DNA from: Pedobacter sp. Leaf250
GTDB taxonomy: Bacteria > Bacteroidota > Bacteroidia > Sphingobacteriales > Sphingobacteriaceae
Assembly: GCF_920984735.1 (NCBI RefSeq)
Contig: NZ_CAKLBU010000013.1
Coordinates: forward strand, 1-64,000
Reading direction: 5' to 3'
DNA length: 64,000 nt
Shown: positions 1 through 9,062 of the stretch, piece by piece
Layout: every line of letters starts with the position of its first letter
Position numbering within the stretch: position 1 is the first letter of the stretch
Made by a program: the position numbers and the translations under genes
The notes under the pieces: generated by a model
Told to the model about the DNA's origin: nothing
Seen by the model: the letters and a program-made list of their open reading frames with translations, nothing else
The model's database searches: none

Positions 1-90
<90 letters not shown>

Positions 91-121
91 AATCTTAAAG
101 CCCCATAAAGGGCATTAAAAG

Positions 122-150
122 AACCCCGTCAGCAACAGCTGATGGGGTTT
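122..150 (+). terminator. Terminator of the rRNA operon
   Basis: A 12-bp stem (122-133 with 138-149, one G-U pair) closes a 4-base AACA loop and runs into TTT. It sits 30 bases after the 5S rRNA, where an rrn operon terminator is expected. The T-run is short. Confidence 0.8.
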
Positions 151-304
151 CTGCGTTTGGGGCGGTCCATCCCGGACCGGGATGCATCCGCCGGATCCGA
201 ACGGTATTGTCTGGAACATCGATATTGCTTAAGCTAACACTACGGTGCATATTGACTTGCTGTTGCTGATAATCTAAATTTGGTTCCATAAAATATTTAT
301 TATT

Positions 305-658
305 ATGGAGCATCGAAATATCAAAACAGGCCGCAAGATCAATTTTCGTAGCAAGCAGGAAATTATCAGGCTTCTAAAGGAATTCGAAATAATTAGGGAT
401 ACTACCTCGATTGCATCGTTCTGCAAATCCCATGATATACCTAGCGGAACTTTTTACACCTGGCAAAAACATCGGCGCGAGGGTAAATATGCCACTCAGG
501 GTAAGTTCATAGAACTTTCAGCTGAGGAACCGATAGCGGCTGCGCCGCCTTTACCAAAAGTTTTCGCTAGTTTATGTGTAGGTAACCTGATAATTAACCT
601 TCATCAACAGGTTGAGGCCGATTACATTGGTTCATTACTTAATAAGTATAAGGGATGA
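305..658 (+). CDS. tnpA: IS66 accessory protein TnpA
   Basis: A 117-residue protein whose N-terminal half resembles the helix-turn-helix of IS66 TnpA: a basic start, a helix containing EIIRLLKEFE, then SIASFCKSHDIPSGTFYTW, the pattern of an HTH that selects a short DNA site. In IS66 elements TnpA and TnpB are required with TnpC for transposition, though their exact roles are poorly defined. The stop codon overlaps the tnpB start (ATGATG), which suggests translational coupling. The frame is intact although the element is dead downstream. Confidence 0.8.
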   Translation: MEHRNIKTGRKINFRSKQEIIRLLKEFEIIRDTTSIASFCKSHDIPSGTFYTWQKHRREGKYATQGKFIELSAEEPIAAAPPLPKVFASLCVGNLIINLHQQVEADYIGSLLNKYKG

Positions 659-1020
659 TGGTGTCTAGCGAGAAAAAGTACTTTGTTTATCCTGACTGCA
701 TTGATGGGCGCAAAAGCTTTAATGGGCTTGCAGGCATTGTCAGAGGTGAATTGAATAGAGATCCCGGTAATGGAGACGTTTTTATCTTTTTAAGCCGATC
801 CCGCCAGAGTATCAAACTGCTGTTTTGGGAGCATGGGGGTTTTGTGATCTACTATAAGAAAATGGACAATGGAAACTTTCAGATACCCCCGCTTCGGGCA
901 GATGGCCAGGGTAGACATATCAGTGAAATCCAGTTATTGCAGGTGATACGGGGCATAGAATTCCAGAAAGAAAAACAGCGTACCGGTAACAGGAAAACGA
1001 AATTGACTTTAGAGCAATAA
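655..1020 (+). CDS. tnpB: IS66 Orf2-like protein TnpB
   Basis: A 121-residue protein matching the IS66 Orf2/TnpB family, which is usually about 115 residues. Recognisable segments are DGRKSFNGLAGIVR, LNRDPGNGDVFIFLSRSR and IKLLFWEHGGFVIYYKKM, the typical order of the family. Its start overlaps the end of tnpA by four bases. The frame is complete. The function in transposition is accessory and biochemically unclear. It is followed after 75 bases by the broken tnpC. Confidence 0.85.
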   Translation: MMVSSEKKYFVYPDCIDGRKSFNGLAGIVRGELNRDPGNGDVFIFLSRSRQSIKLLFWEHGGFVIYYKKMDNGNFQIPPLRADGQGRHISEIQLLQVIRGIEFQKEKQRTGNRKTKLTLEQ

Positions 1021-1095
1021 GGCAAAAAAAAACATCAGAAAATACTTGCACAAAAGGATGGTATTTCTTATTTTTAAGATAATAAAAAACCACTG

Positions 1096-1454
1096 ATGCA
1101 GCCAATAGAGCATATTGACTATAAGGAATTGTACGAGCAGACCAGGCAGGATAACATCTTGATCAGGGAGGATCTCAAGCAATTGCGTGCGATCAATGAA
1201 CAGTTGCTGCACCGGGTAGAATAATTGCTCAAGCTCAGCTTTGGCAGTAAAAGTGAACGCTATCTGGGTGGAGAACAAACTCCTGATCAGCTTCGCCTTG
1301 GACTGGCTGAGGAAGTAACCATCGAGGTTACAGTACCTGAACCTGCCAAAGCTGTAAAAATAAGCCACAAACCTCCATGCTGTCGAAAAAGAATAAGCCA
1401 AAGCTTACCGCGGTAGGAGAGGAGGAAGAATATAATCTTAAACCTATTCCGTGA
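1096..1454 (+). pseudogene. tnpC: Broken IS66 transposase tnpC, N-terminal remnant
   Basis: Translation from 1096 gives the coiled-coil start of IS66 TnpC (MQPIEHIDYKELYEQ) up to an in-frame TAA at 1222-1224. The same frame then continues with the diagnostic LKLSFGSKSERYLGG. Near 1383 the reading shifts to another frame (SKKNKPKLTAVGEEEEYNL) and stops at 1452-1454. The zinc-binding and DDE catalytic parts, normally several hundred residues more, are missing. The damage is therefore at least one nonsense change, one frameshift and a large 3' deletion. Confidence 0.8.
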
Positions 1455-2145
1455 TAAGGCAGAGTGCCTGAGCAGATGTGGGCAAATAAGCATCTTACTA
1501 TGCAAATTGATAGATAGGTATATGTAATATTGAAACAGCTGGAATTGCATTGATATTTTTCCAAAAATGGCCAACTGGTCTACATTGGCAAATGCTTTAA
1601 TGTCGGGCCAAACGGTAAAAGTTAGCATAGGGTGATTTCGTATCAATCGCAGGATGGACACCACAAAGCCATAGCGAGGATTATAAGTATCTCAGATATG
1701 ATCTGCTGAATAGTCGAATTCACATCACGGATAAAGATTTTGTAAAAGATAATGACCTACTTCCTTAAAAAGGCAATAGGCTAAATAAGTCAACATTTTT
1801 CATTTTTGGGTTGAATTGTTTGCGATCAGCAGGAAGGTATTTAAGGGAATATTGATCTCAACGCTTGGCCAGACTGAAGAGTTAGAATAACTTATTTTCT
1901 CATTCTTTCTAATTTAATAGGCAAAAAAACTACTTAAGGGCTTATTAAGTCAGAATGAAGCAACTGAAATAACAGTGAATTAAGATAGTTGTCATTATCC
2001 TTATAAAAGGCAATACATTTCGATTTGATGGCTGCAAATATCTTTCGCTATAAATATATTGCTGTTATCAATATTAGCAGATTTTTTTAGGTAAACCGCA
2101 AATTTCAAACGTTGACCAATAACTATCACCACAAGATGATATTAT
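1455..2145. other. Non-coding stretch after the IS remnant
   Basis: About 690 AT-rich bases with stops in all frames and no convincing gene, RNA or strong hairpin. Short fragments may be eroded transposase or passenger sequence, but I could not assign them. It ends at the 3' end of the minus-strand kinase gene. Confidence 0.5.
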
Positions 2146-3243
2146 CTATTTGACTTTAACTTCAAGATCGAGTTCAAAAAAGAGATTATCAGATCGGTAA
2201 TCCAACTTGAAGTTATCTCCATAAATCGCTTTTAAACGATTTTCAGTATTCGAAAGTCCTGTATGTTGTCCTCCATAGTTTTTACTATGATCAATAAGAT
2301 TTTTAGTTGTTATTTTAAGCAGGTTGCCCGCAGTATAGATTTCTATCACGGCAGGATTAGTTTTATCGTTAAGTTTTCCATGTTTCAATGTATTCTCGAT
2401 AAACGTAATTAAGATCAAAGGTAAGAAATTTATGCCTTTTATCTCGTCAGTGTATTTAAAGCTTATATAATTCTCATAATTAAACCTCATCATATGAAGC
2501 TTAATTAAATTATTTACCTGTTCGATTTCCTCCTCAAGATTAATCATGCTCTCAGAGAATTTGGTATCTAGGCTATAATGCATCAAATCTGATAAAGTCA
2601 TCACCATCTCCGCCGCTTGAGGAGATGCGTCCAATACTTTTTGGTAGACGAAGTTTAAAGTATTAAATAATAAATGAGGATTTATTTGCGCGCGCAGATG
2701 CGCATTCTTTGCATCGGTAAGTTCTAGAGCAATATTTTTTGTCTTTAAATTTATTTGGTATAACTCATCCTTGGCCATCTCTTTATCCTTCTGCTCTCTT
2801 TGGTAAACATGGAACAGATGGAAAAAAGCAGCGAAATATAAAAATTGACTTGCCCGCCATAATACCCTAAATATATACTGTTGATCTGTTAACAGATCAT
2901 CTACCTCAATCCACTGAGTAAGCATACTGATTTGTTTATCCAGCAGGTAGTTGAAAAACAAATATATTCCAAAAGTTAAAATAAGCCCTAAAGGAAGTTT
3001 CCATACCCATTTAATTTTTTGGTTGAAAACAATAGGGAAAAGAATTTTTGCGCAAGCATAAAAGAAGGCAATATTTAAGAGATAATGCGACGCGTAATTT
3101 CCTATTGTTCCAAAGCTATTATTTGCAAGTCCTACAATAATGATCTCACAGGGTATATAAATCATCCAACTTAAAAAATGGATTTTATACTTTTCTACTA
3201 TTTCTCCTAAGTAATTGATCATGGCGAATAGGGATTTGTACAT
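2146..3243 (-). CDS. LytS-type sensor histidine kinase
   Basis: A 365-residue membrane kinase of the His_kinase (PF06580) family. Residues 20-145 hold about four hydrophobic segments. A short coiled coil (about 150-182) leads to the phospho-acceptor motif AQINPHLLFNTLN with His190. The C-terminal ATPase domain shows the N-box ITFIENTLKHG and the glycine-rich TGLSNTENRL. It should phosphorylate the LytTR regulator encoded upstream on the same strand (3464-4201), 220 bases away. No separate extracellular sensor domain is evident, so any ligand would be felt by the membrane part. Family members control small regulons. The target is unknown. Confidence 0.88.
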   Translation of the reverse strand: MYKSLFAMINYLGEIVEKYKIHFLSWMIYIPCEIIIVGLANNSFGTIGNYASHYLLNIAFFYACAKILFPIVFNQKIKWVWKLPLGLILTFGIYLFFNYLLDKQISMLTQWIEVDDLLTDQQYIFRVLWRASQFLYFAAFFHLFHVYQREQKDKEMAKDELYQINLKTKNIALELTDAKNAHLRAQINPHLLFNTLNFVYQKVLDASPQAAEMVMTLSDLMHYSLDTKFSESMINLEEEIEQVNNLIKLHMMRFNYENYISFKYTDEIKGINFLPLILITFIENTLKHGKLNDKTNPAVIEIYTAGNLLKITTKNLIDHSKNYGGQHTGLSNTENRLKAIYGDNFKLDYRSDNLFFELDLEVKVK

Positions 3244-3463
3244 AATGTGAAGAGCATCCTACGTAATAAGTTTATTTAAAGGAACATTCTCTGCTAGTTT
3301 CATTAAAAAAAAGTATGAAAACAAAAAATCAGAGATTAAAAAAGAAAACAGTTTTCGTTTTTCAGTCAAAAGAAAGATCTAGTATGTCGAGTACAGATCC
3401 GACAGTAACAAGTGTGATAATTATTTCCAACGGGACAAGAGTCTATTAGGGAAATTATTACAA

Positions 3464-4201
3464 TTAATTTTTTAACCGGCCGGTTTCTATCGTATAATAT
3501 TTTAAAAAGTCAATTATATCTTCCTTGTAAAAGTCACTCATTTGTAATTTGTGAGACGTTTCGAATTCTAACATATTTCCGGATGTGCTAATTATTTTTC
3601 CAGCGTTTACAACATACGAGCGGTGGATTCTGAAAAATGCGTCAGCTTTGAACAGCTGCTGTACTTCATGAAGCGTCAAATATATTAACTGATCAAAACT
3701 AGTTGTAACCATTTTGACGTAATTGCCCGCTCCCTCGAAATAAATGATATCTTGCTTTTTCACACGCGTAAGCTTTCCTTTCTCTCCAGTTTTGAAAAAC
3801 AGAAAATCTTTATCAATTTTTTCAAGTCTTGGCAGATCGTCGTCAATAATATCCATCACAGCCTTTACAAATTTAGCCTGCCTAATAGGTTTAACTAGAA
3901 AATGATTTGCGCGCAAATCAAAAGCATCGACAGCATAATCTTTATACGCGGTGGTGAAAATGATGCTTCCTATTTTTGATTTGATCGATGCTGCAAGATC
4001 AATCCCAGATAGATCTGGCATCTCAATATCAAGAAATGCAATATCAATATTATCTTTTTTTGTAATTCCTGCCAAGGCTTTGATAGGGTCTGAATAAATG
4101 CTTACCAACTCTAAAGTTGGAATACTACTTATATAGGTTTCAAGTAGTTTACTAGCATGTTGTTCATCATCTACTATGACGCATCTAATTTTATTAATCA
4201 T
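3464..4201 (-). CDS. LytTR-family response regulator
   Basis: A 245-residue regulator, counted from the start at 4201. An upstream in-frame ATG at 4231 would add ten residues. The receiver domain has the acidic pair in IVDDEQ, the phospho-acceptor Asp in FLDIEMPD (residue 58), a Thr in FTTAY and a Lys in LVKPI. The C-terminal half is a LytTR DNA-binding domain (IIYFEGAGNYVKM, FFRIHRSYVVN). It pairs with the LytS-type kinase downstream. A small HTH-like gene ends about 70 bases upstream of the start at 4201, so the three genes may form one minus-strand operon. Confidence 0.9.
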   Translation of the reverse strand: MINKIRCVIVDDEQHASKLLETYISSIPTLELVSIYSDPIKALAGITKKDNIDIAFLDIEMPDLSGIDLAASIKSKIGSIIFTTAYKDYAVDAFDLRANHFLVKPIRQAKFVKAVMDIIDDDLPRLEKIDKDFLFFKTGEKGKLTRVKKQDIIYFEGAGNYVKMVTTSFDQLIYLTLHEVQQLFKADAFFRIHRSYVVNAGKIISTSGNMLEFETSHKLQMSDFYKEDIIDFLKYYTIETGRLKN

Positions 4202-4272
4202 ATTGAGAGATTTAAGCGTTAATAACACCAAACTATTATTTTACTTTCAAGTCATACTCCTCCCTTACAGCA

Positions 4273-4587
4273 TCATTTTCTAAATTTTTCAACTCTTTCA
4301 ATCACCTTAAGTTGGATTTGGTGTTGAATGACATTGTGAATGACATTAGGATCAATATGTATTGCGTAGGCTAAAATGTTGATGTGAAATTCTGTGAATT
4401 TCTCTGGATTAACAAGTTTCGAGTGGTAAGATGCATAGTTGAGTCCTAAAAGTCTAGCTATTTTTGTCGGACTTAACGTTACCAGTTTGTACATAGACTT
4501 AATTGATCCGGAAAGTAATAAAGATCTTATTGCTAAAAAATCAGCATCTAAATCTTCTAAGCTTTCATTTGGGTCTGAGTATTCCAT
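4273..4587 (-). CDS. Small helix-turn-helix-like protein
   Basis: A 104-residue protein I cannot assign to a named family. Residues about 33-75 read as a compact helical bundle (LSPTKIARLLGLNYASYHSKL, then a segment on position in a helix HINILAYAIHID) that resembles the HTH of XRE-like repressors. The N-terminus is acidic. It is the first gene of the minus-strand group leading into the LytTR regulator and kinase. A 12-bp dyad lies 10 bases upstream of its ATG and could be an autoregulatory operator. DNA binding is inferred from the pattern only. Confidence 0.55.
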   Translation of the reverse strand: MEYSDPNESLEDLDADFLAIRSLLLSGSIKSMYKLVTLSPTKIARLLGLNYASYHSKLVNPEKFTEFHINILAYAIHIDPNVIHNVIQHQIQLKVIERVEKFRK

Positions 4588-4596
4588 TTTCTTTAC

Positions 4597-4608
4597 ACAC
4601 TAAAGTGT
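4597..4608. promoter_or_regulatory. Dyad ahead of the HTH gene, possible operator
   Basis: ACACTAAAGTGT is an inverted repeat with 5-bp arms and a 2-base centre, ending 10 bases before the minus-strand start at 4587. Its position fits an operator for the adjacent HTH-like protein. Short dyads in AT-rich DNA also arise by chance. Confidence 0.3.
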
Positions 4609-4909
4609 TAAAAACATTATGATTCAACTCTTAATAAGTATTAATCGTCAATTAAAATTTATTTATTGTGGATTTTTGTTTATATTCGAATAATATTTAC
4701 AGGCATATATTAGAGTCTTGCAACTTCATATCTCAAGCCGTTGACGCAAGACAGCAGAAAATAATGCCCATATCTTTTTTGGAAGTGCTATCTTAGCATT
4801 TTTAAATAAGTATGGGTTCTGCTGTAATTCCGTGTCAACATAAGGCTTGAGAACTGAATGAAGTTACGGTTGGCAGAATCCATATTTATGATTTTCTCTT
4901 TCAAGCAGG
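4609..4909. other. Intergenic stretch between divergent units
   Basis: About 300 AT-rich bases between the minus-strand regulator group and the plus-strand accessory cluster. I see no gene, no clear TTTG/TAnnTTTG promoter pair and no RNA. It presumably holds the promoter of the regulator group. Confidence 0.4.
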
Positions 4910-4930
4910 ACTCGTATAATCTATACGAGT
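4910..4930. repeat. Perfect 9-bp-arm palindrome
   Basis: ACTCGTATA (4910-4918) and TATACGAGT (4922-4930) are exact reverse complements around an ATC centre. The palindrome abuts the ATG of a 54-codon ORF at 4931. It lacks a T-run, so a protein-binding site is more likely than a terminator. Confidence 0.6.
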
Positions 4931-5095
4931 ATGAAACTAAGTTATTTAGGATGTTTACATGTTGATACTGATTTTAAAGAATCAGGACTAAGCTTAGTTT
5001 TCAATTTTTCAAATGAAAATAACACTTTTTGTGTTAGTAGATGCGGTATTGCATTTGACAGGATGTATGCGCTAAAACCAAAAAATCCAGAATAA
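4931..5095 (+). CDS. Possible small protein, 54 residues
   Basis: An ATG at 4931 opens 54 codons ending with TAA at 5093-5095. The product has three cysteines (residues 8, 34, 38), no signal peptide and no family I recognise. In its favour are the perfect palindrome directly upstream and its place between a LytTR system and a secretion-linked cluster. Against it, there is no visible ribosome-binding site and it is short in AT-rich DNA. It may be non-coding. Confidence 0.25.
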   Translation: MKLSYLGCLHVDTDFKESGLSLVFNFSNENNTFCVSRCGIAFDRMYALKPKNPE

Positions 5096-5229
5096 GATTT
5101 TCTATTAAACCACAGGACTAGTTTTATTATTAATGTATTTAGTAATGGTTCACCTGACCTGTGGTTTTCAGCTTACCCAATACTTTTCCAAACAGGGTTC
5201 TATTATCTAAATCAACTAACACAAATTTT

Positions 5230-5799
5230 ATGAAAAAAATGATCTCTCTAGGGGGCGTGGCTGTGCTTTGCCTTTTATTTCTAACCAAAATTGCCGGTCA
5301 AACTCCGACAATCAAAAAAAAAGCTCCCATTACTGCTTTAAGTATAGGAGATAAATTACCCAATATAATCTTTGAGGATGCAATCAATTCAAGAAGTGGA
5401 ACGATTAATACAAAATCGCTATTTGGTAAGGCTATTGTATTTGATTTCTGGGCCAGTTGGTGCACGAACTGTATTCAAGGGTTTCCGCATTTGGAAGAAA
5501 TGCAATCAAAATACCAGAAAAATCTCCAGATTATTTTAGTCAATAACAGTGATCGAGATTCCAGGGCGGCAATAGTTTCATTATTCGAAGATAGAAAAGC
5601 AGACGGCTTTCAGGTAAGTATTCCTTCATTACGGCAAAAGAGAATTCTAGAGCAGCTCTTTCCACATCGTGCCTTACCACACTATGTTCTTATCGGTCCA
5701 GACGGCAGAGTTAAAGCGATTACTGAAGAAGTGACTGAAGAAAATGTCAAAAGACTTATCGCAGGTCTCGAACTAAATCTAAAAACTAAAATCCGATAG
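5230..5799 (+). CDS. TlpA-like periplasmic thioredoxin-fold protein
   Basis: A 189-residue secreted redox protein. The ATG at 5230 is preferred over one 69 bases upstream because it places a signal peptide (MKKMISLGGVAVLCLLF, cleavage near AGQ) at the N-terminus. The AhpC-TSA/TlpA fold carries the active site FWASWCTNC (Cys78, Cys81), and HRALPHYVLIGPDG supplies the cis-proline loop region. The susC gene starts only three bases after its stop, so the genes are co-transcribed. It probably reduces or isomerises disulfides in the periplasm. Linkage to a SusCD pair rather than to cytochrome genes is the notable point. Confidence 0.88.
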   Translation: MKKMISLGGVAVLCLLFLTKIAGQTPTIKKKAPITALSIGDKLPNIIFEDAINSRSGTINTKSLFGKAIVFDFWASWCTNCIQGFPHLEEMQSKYQKNLQIILVNNSDRDSRAAIVSLFEDRKADGFQVSIPSLRQKRILEQLFPHRALPHYVLIGPDGRVKAITEEVTEENVKRLIAGLELNLKTKIR

Positions 5800-5802
5800 G
5801 CC

Positions 5803-8800
5803 ATGAATACTTTACAAAATAAAAAACCAAACTTACTTACCCTGTTGCTTCTAACGTTAACCATTTTAGTTCTATCCATTGCATCACTGTATGCGCAAGG
5901 AATAACAGAAAGACAATTAAAAGGTCAGATTATGTTGTCCGAAGGAGAAAAGGAATTTGTATCTGTCAAAACACGCAGAAATGGCGCTAGTTTATCTTCA
6001 AAAAGTGGCCTTTATGCTCGCCGGATCATAAATCTGCCAGATACGATAACATTCAGCGTGGTTGGCTACGTTTCTGCCGAACGCGTTATCACCAGCACTT
6101 TTGATTTCTCTCAGCCTTTGAATATTAGATTAGTTCCTGACATTCAGCAGCTTTCAGAAATTGAGGTAAGCACTGGGTATCAGAAGCTCAAACCCAATGA
6201 AATCAATGGAACGGTATCGGTCATCAATGAGAAGTCTTTAAATGCTACTCAAGGGACAAACATCCTGGATAGGATTATTGGTCAGAGTTCAGGGTTGCTT
6301 CAGAACATCGGCAAAAGCAATCCGAATGCCCAGAATTCCACAAACATAACCATACGTGGATTGGGAACTATTAATGGTCCACTCGATCCACTAGTGGTCT
6401 TGGATGGGTATATTTACGAAGGGAATATTAATAATATTAACCCGAACGATATAGAAAGCGTATCTGTTTTAAAAGATGCCTCAGCAGCTTCGATCTGGGG
6501 CGCAAGAGCAGGCAATGGTGTAATTGTGATTACCTCCAAAAAGGGTAAACTGAACCAGAAAATGCAAATCGGATTTTCGGCAAGTCTTCAGCTAACCCAA
6601 AAAGCAGATCTTTTAAGTATTCCAATCGTGAGTGCTGCAGAATATATCGAAATAGAAAAGAAGCTCTTTCGCTCAGGGTACTTTGATGACAGGATCATTC
6701 GCCTTCCGCATTTGCCGCTGACGCCTGCTGTTGAAATCCTGCTCAATGAACGCAATGGGAAACTACCTCCAAATCAAGCCCTGAATGCACTGGACCTGCT
6801 TGGGGAAAATGATGTTAGAAAATCCTATCTGGATAACTTCTATACTCATCCGGTAACCCAGCAATATTCATTGAATCTTCGTGGGGGAGCTGAGAATTAC
6901 AGCTATTTAATTTCTGGAAATTACGATAAAAGCATCTCTGAAACTTATGGTAAATCAGACAAAATAAATGTGCATTTATCCAATCAATTTAAGCCTGTTA
7001 AAAACCTAAACATCTCTACTAACTTATATATTACCTCCGCAAATAGTGAAGAGGGTATGCCTGCATGGGGAACCCAGCTCCTGGGTCAGCGAAATCCCAG
7101 TTATCTCTCCTTTGAAGATGCATCAGGTAATCCACTTTCCATTGACAGAACTTACCGCTCATTATATACCGATACTGCCGGCGGAGGCAAGTTACTAGAC
7201 TGGAGATATTATCCAACCCAAGAATACAGGCATAACAGCTTTATTACCAAAAGAAATGAAATTTATGGGAGCATAAGCGCCAATTATAAAATATTTAACT
7301 GGCTAAATGCAGAAGCCAGTTATCAGCTGCAGCGGCAAAACGTGGATCTGGAAAATTTTTCAGATAGCGAAAGTTTTAATGCACGGGATATTGTCAATTC
7401 TTTTTCTCAGCTTAACAGAACAACTGGAGTGATTAGATACATTGTTCCCAAAGGTGGGATAATGAGAATGGGCAATACAAAAACCTATTCCAATACCGGA
7501 AGATTTCAGCTTAGCGCTGATCAGTCAATTGGAGCTCATGTGATAAAGGCGATCGCGGGAGTAGAGGCCAGAGATGCTCAGACATTTTCTTCAGGATCAG
7601 TTTTTTATGGTTACCAAAGAGATCCTTTGACCAGTTCAAACGTAGATGCCGTAAATTATTATCCAAACTTTATCACCGGAAGTTTAGCGCAGATCGGTTC
7701 CTCAGCCTCACCAAGTCATACCAATTACCGCTTTTTAAGCTTTTATGGTAATGCCTCTTATAGCTATCTTGGGAAATACCTGGCCTCGGGAAGCATTCGA
7801 AAAGATGGATCAAATATTTTCGGTGCCAATACCAATGACAAATGGAAACCGCTGTGGTCTGCCGGGATCGGATGGGCAATTTCTAAAGAGCAGTTCTATA
7901 ATATTGACTTTCTACCTGTTTTGAGAATTAATGCTACATTCGGATATACAGGAAATGTTGATCTCACTAAAACATCCTTACCAATCGCGGGATATGCTAC
8001 AAACCCGATCTCAGGGTTTCCCTATACAAGGATTTCTTCAGTCAATAATCCGGACCTAAAATGGGAACAGTTATCTCAGCTGGATGTAAAGGTGAGTTTT
8101 GAGACTAGGGCAAAGCGGCTCAGTGGTACCATTTCCTACTTTCAAAAGCGCGGCTCTGATCTTTATGGAATTACGCCATATGATTACACTGGTTGGGCTG
8201 GAAGAAGTACCCTTACCCGTAACGTAGCAGATATGAAGGGCTATGGCATTGACGCGGAACTTTTTTCAAGAAATATTATAGGTGAACATTTTGGTTGGGA
8301 GAGTAGCTTATACTTTAATTTCAATAAAGATAAAACCGTGAAATATCACAGGCCGGCTAATAGTGGTATCTATAATTTTCTGGGCAATGGCACAACAATT
8401 AATCCGAATGAGGGAATGCCGCTATATGGAATTTCATCCTATAAATGGGGTGGGCTTGATGGGGCAGGAAATCCTCAGGGTTACCTTGCGGGCAAGCTGA
8501 GTACAAATTATGAAGCTATCTTTTTAGAAGCCTCCACTACTGGTGATAACCTGGTTTTTAATGGGGTAAGCAGTCCTAAAATATTTGGGTCTATCATCAA
8601 TAGCTTTTCCTATAAAAGAATATCCCTGGCCTTCAATATCTCTTACCGGCTGGGTTACTATTTTACCCGTCCTACACTAAGCTACTCCAGCCTGGTGGAG
8701 CAGGGGCAATCGCATCCTGATTATTCCCTCAGGTGGCAAAATCCCGGAGACGAGGCAACTACGAATGTCCCCTCCTTTATTTATCCCATTGATAATAACA

Positions 8801-9051
8801 GAGATTCCTTTTACCAGTTCAGCGAAGTCAATGTGCTTAAAGCAGATAACCTTCGCTTGCAATATATCAATCTTTCCTACCGCTTTAATTCTGGGAAATG
8901 GCGCTTTCCAATGAGGAACTTGGAATTTACTGCCGGAGTGCAGAATGCAGGGATTTTGTGGAGGGCAAATAAAGAGCACCTGGATCCAGACTACGCCGTA
9001 TCATTTAACATCAGAAAAAATTATGTATTTACCTTGAAAGGTAACTTTTAA
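5803..9051 (+). CDS. susC: SusC/RagA-family TonB-dependent outer-membrane transporter
   Basis: A 1082-residue outer-membrane receptor. Residues 1-32 form a signal peptide (hydrophobic LLTLLLLTLTILVL, ending YAQ). Residues about 40-115 resemble a short carboxypeptidase-regulatory-like domain. The plug follows (about 120-245), with ITIRGLGTINGPLDPLVVLDG and the SusC hallmark DIESVSVLKDASAASIWGAR. The rest is a beta-barrel of about 830 residues ending in an aromatic strand (FTLKGNF). It partners the SusD lipoprotein encoded 11 bases downstream to import a ligand using TonB energy. No glycoside hydrolase or sigma/anti-sigma pair is adjacent, so the ligand need not be a glycan. Confidence 0.95.
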   Translation: MNTLQNKKPNLLTLLLLTLTILVLSIASLYAQGITERQLKGQIMLSEGEKEFVSVKTRRNGASLSSKSGLYARRIINLPDTITFSVVGYVSAERVITSTFDFSQPLNIRLVPDIQQLSEIEVSTGYQKLKPNEINGTVSVINEKSLNATQGTNILDRIIGQSSGLLQNIGKSNPNAQNSTNITIRGLGTINGPLDPLVVLDGYIYEGNINNINPNDIESVSVLKDASAASIWGARAGNGVIVITSKKGKLNQKMQIGFSASLQLTQKADLLSIPIVSAAEYIEIEKKLFRSGYFDDRIIRLPHLPLTPAVEILLNERNGKLPPNQALNALDLLGENDVRKSYLDNFYTHPVTQQYSLNLRGGAENYSYLISGNYDKSISETYGKSDKINVHLSNQFKPVKNLNISTNLYITSANSEEGMPAWGTQLLGQRNPSYLSFEDASGNPLSIDRTYRSLYTDTAGGGKLLDWRYYPTQEYRHNSFITKRNEIYGSISANYKIFNWLNAEASYQLQRQNVDLENFSDSESFNARDIVNSFSQLNRTTGVIRYIVPKGGIMRMGNTKTYSNTGRFQLSADQSIGAHVIKAIAGVEARDAQTFSSGSVFYGYQRDPLTSSNVDAVNYYPNFITGSLAQIGSSASPSHTNYRFLSFYGNASYSYLGKYLASGSIRKDGSNIFGANTNDKWKPLWSAGIGWAISKEQFYNIDFLPVLRINATFGYTGNVDLTKTSLPIAGYATNPISGFPYTRISSVNNPDLKWEQLSQLDVKVSFETRAKRLSGTISYFQKRGSDLYGITPYDYTGWAGRSTLTRNVADMKGYGIDAELFSRNIIGEHFGWESSLYFNFNKDKTVKYHRPANSGIYNFLGNGTTINPNEGMPLYGISSYKWGGLDGAGNPQGYLAGKLSTNYEAIFLEASTTGDNLVFNGVSSPKIFGSIINSFSYKRISLAFNISYRLGYYFTRPTLSYSSLVEQGQSHPDYSLRWQNPGDEATTNVPSFIYPIDNNRDSFYQFSEVNVLKADNLRLQYINLSYRFNSGKWRFPMRNLEFTAGVQNAGILWRANKEHLDPDYAVSFNIRKNYVFTLKGNF

Positions 9052-9062
9052 ATCAAAAAATT

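Larger units (their letters stand above)
305..1454 (+). mobile_element. IS66-family insertion sequence, degraded
   Basis: Three consecutive plus-strand reading frames match the IS66 layout: tnpA (305-658), tnpB overlapping it (655-1020), and an N-terminal fragment of the DDE transposase tnpC (1096-1454) broken by a stop and a frameshift. Most of tnpC, including the catalytic domain, is absent. I could not identify terminal inverted repeats or a target duplication, so the outer limits are those of the coding remnants. Without TnpC it should not transpose by itself. Confidence 0.8.

Noticed and set aside
5161..5229. Upstream start of the TlpA-like gene
   Set aside because: The extra 23 residues precede a clear signal peptide and are not signal-like; the ATG at 5230 is better.
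8677..8979. 100-codon minus-strand frame inside susC
   Set aside because: Shadow of the susC coding strand; no independent support.
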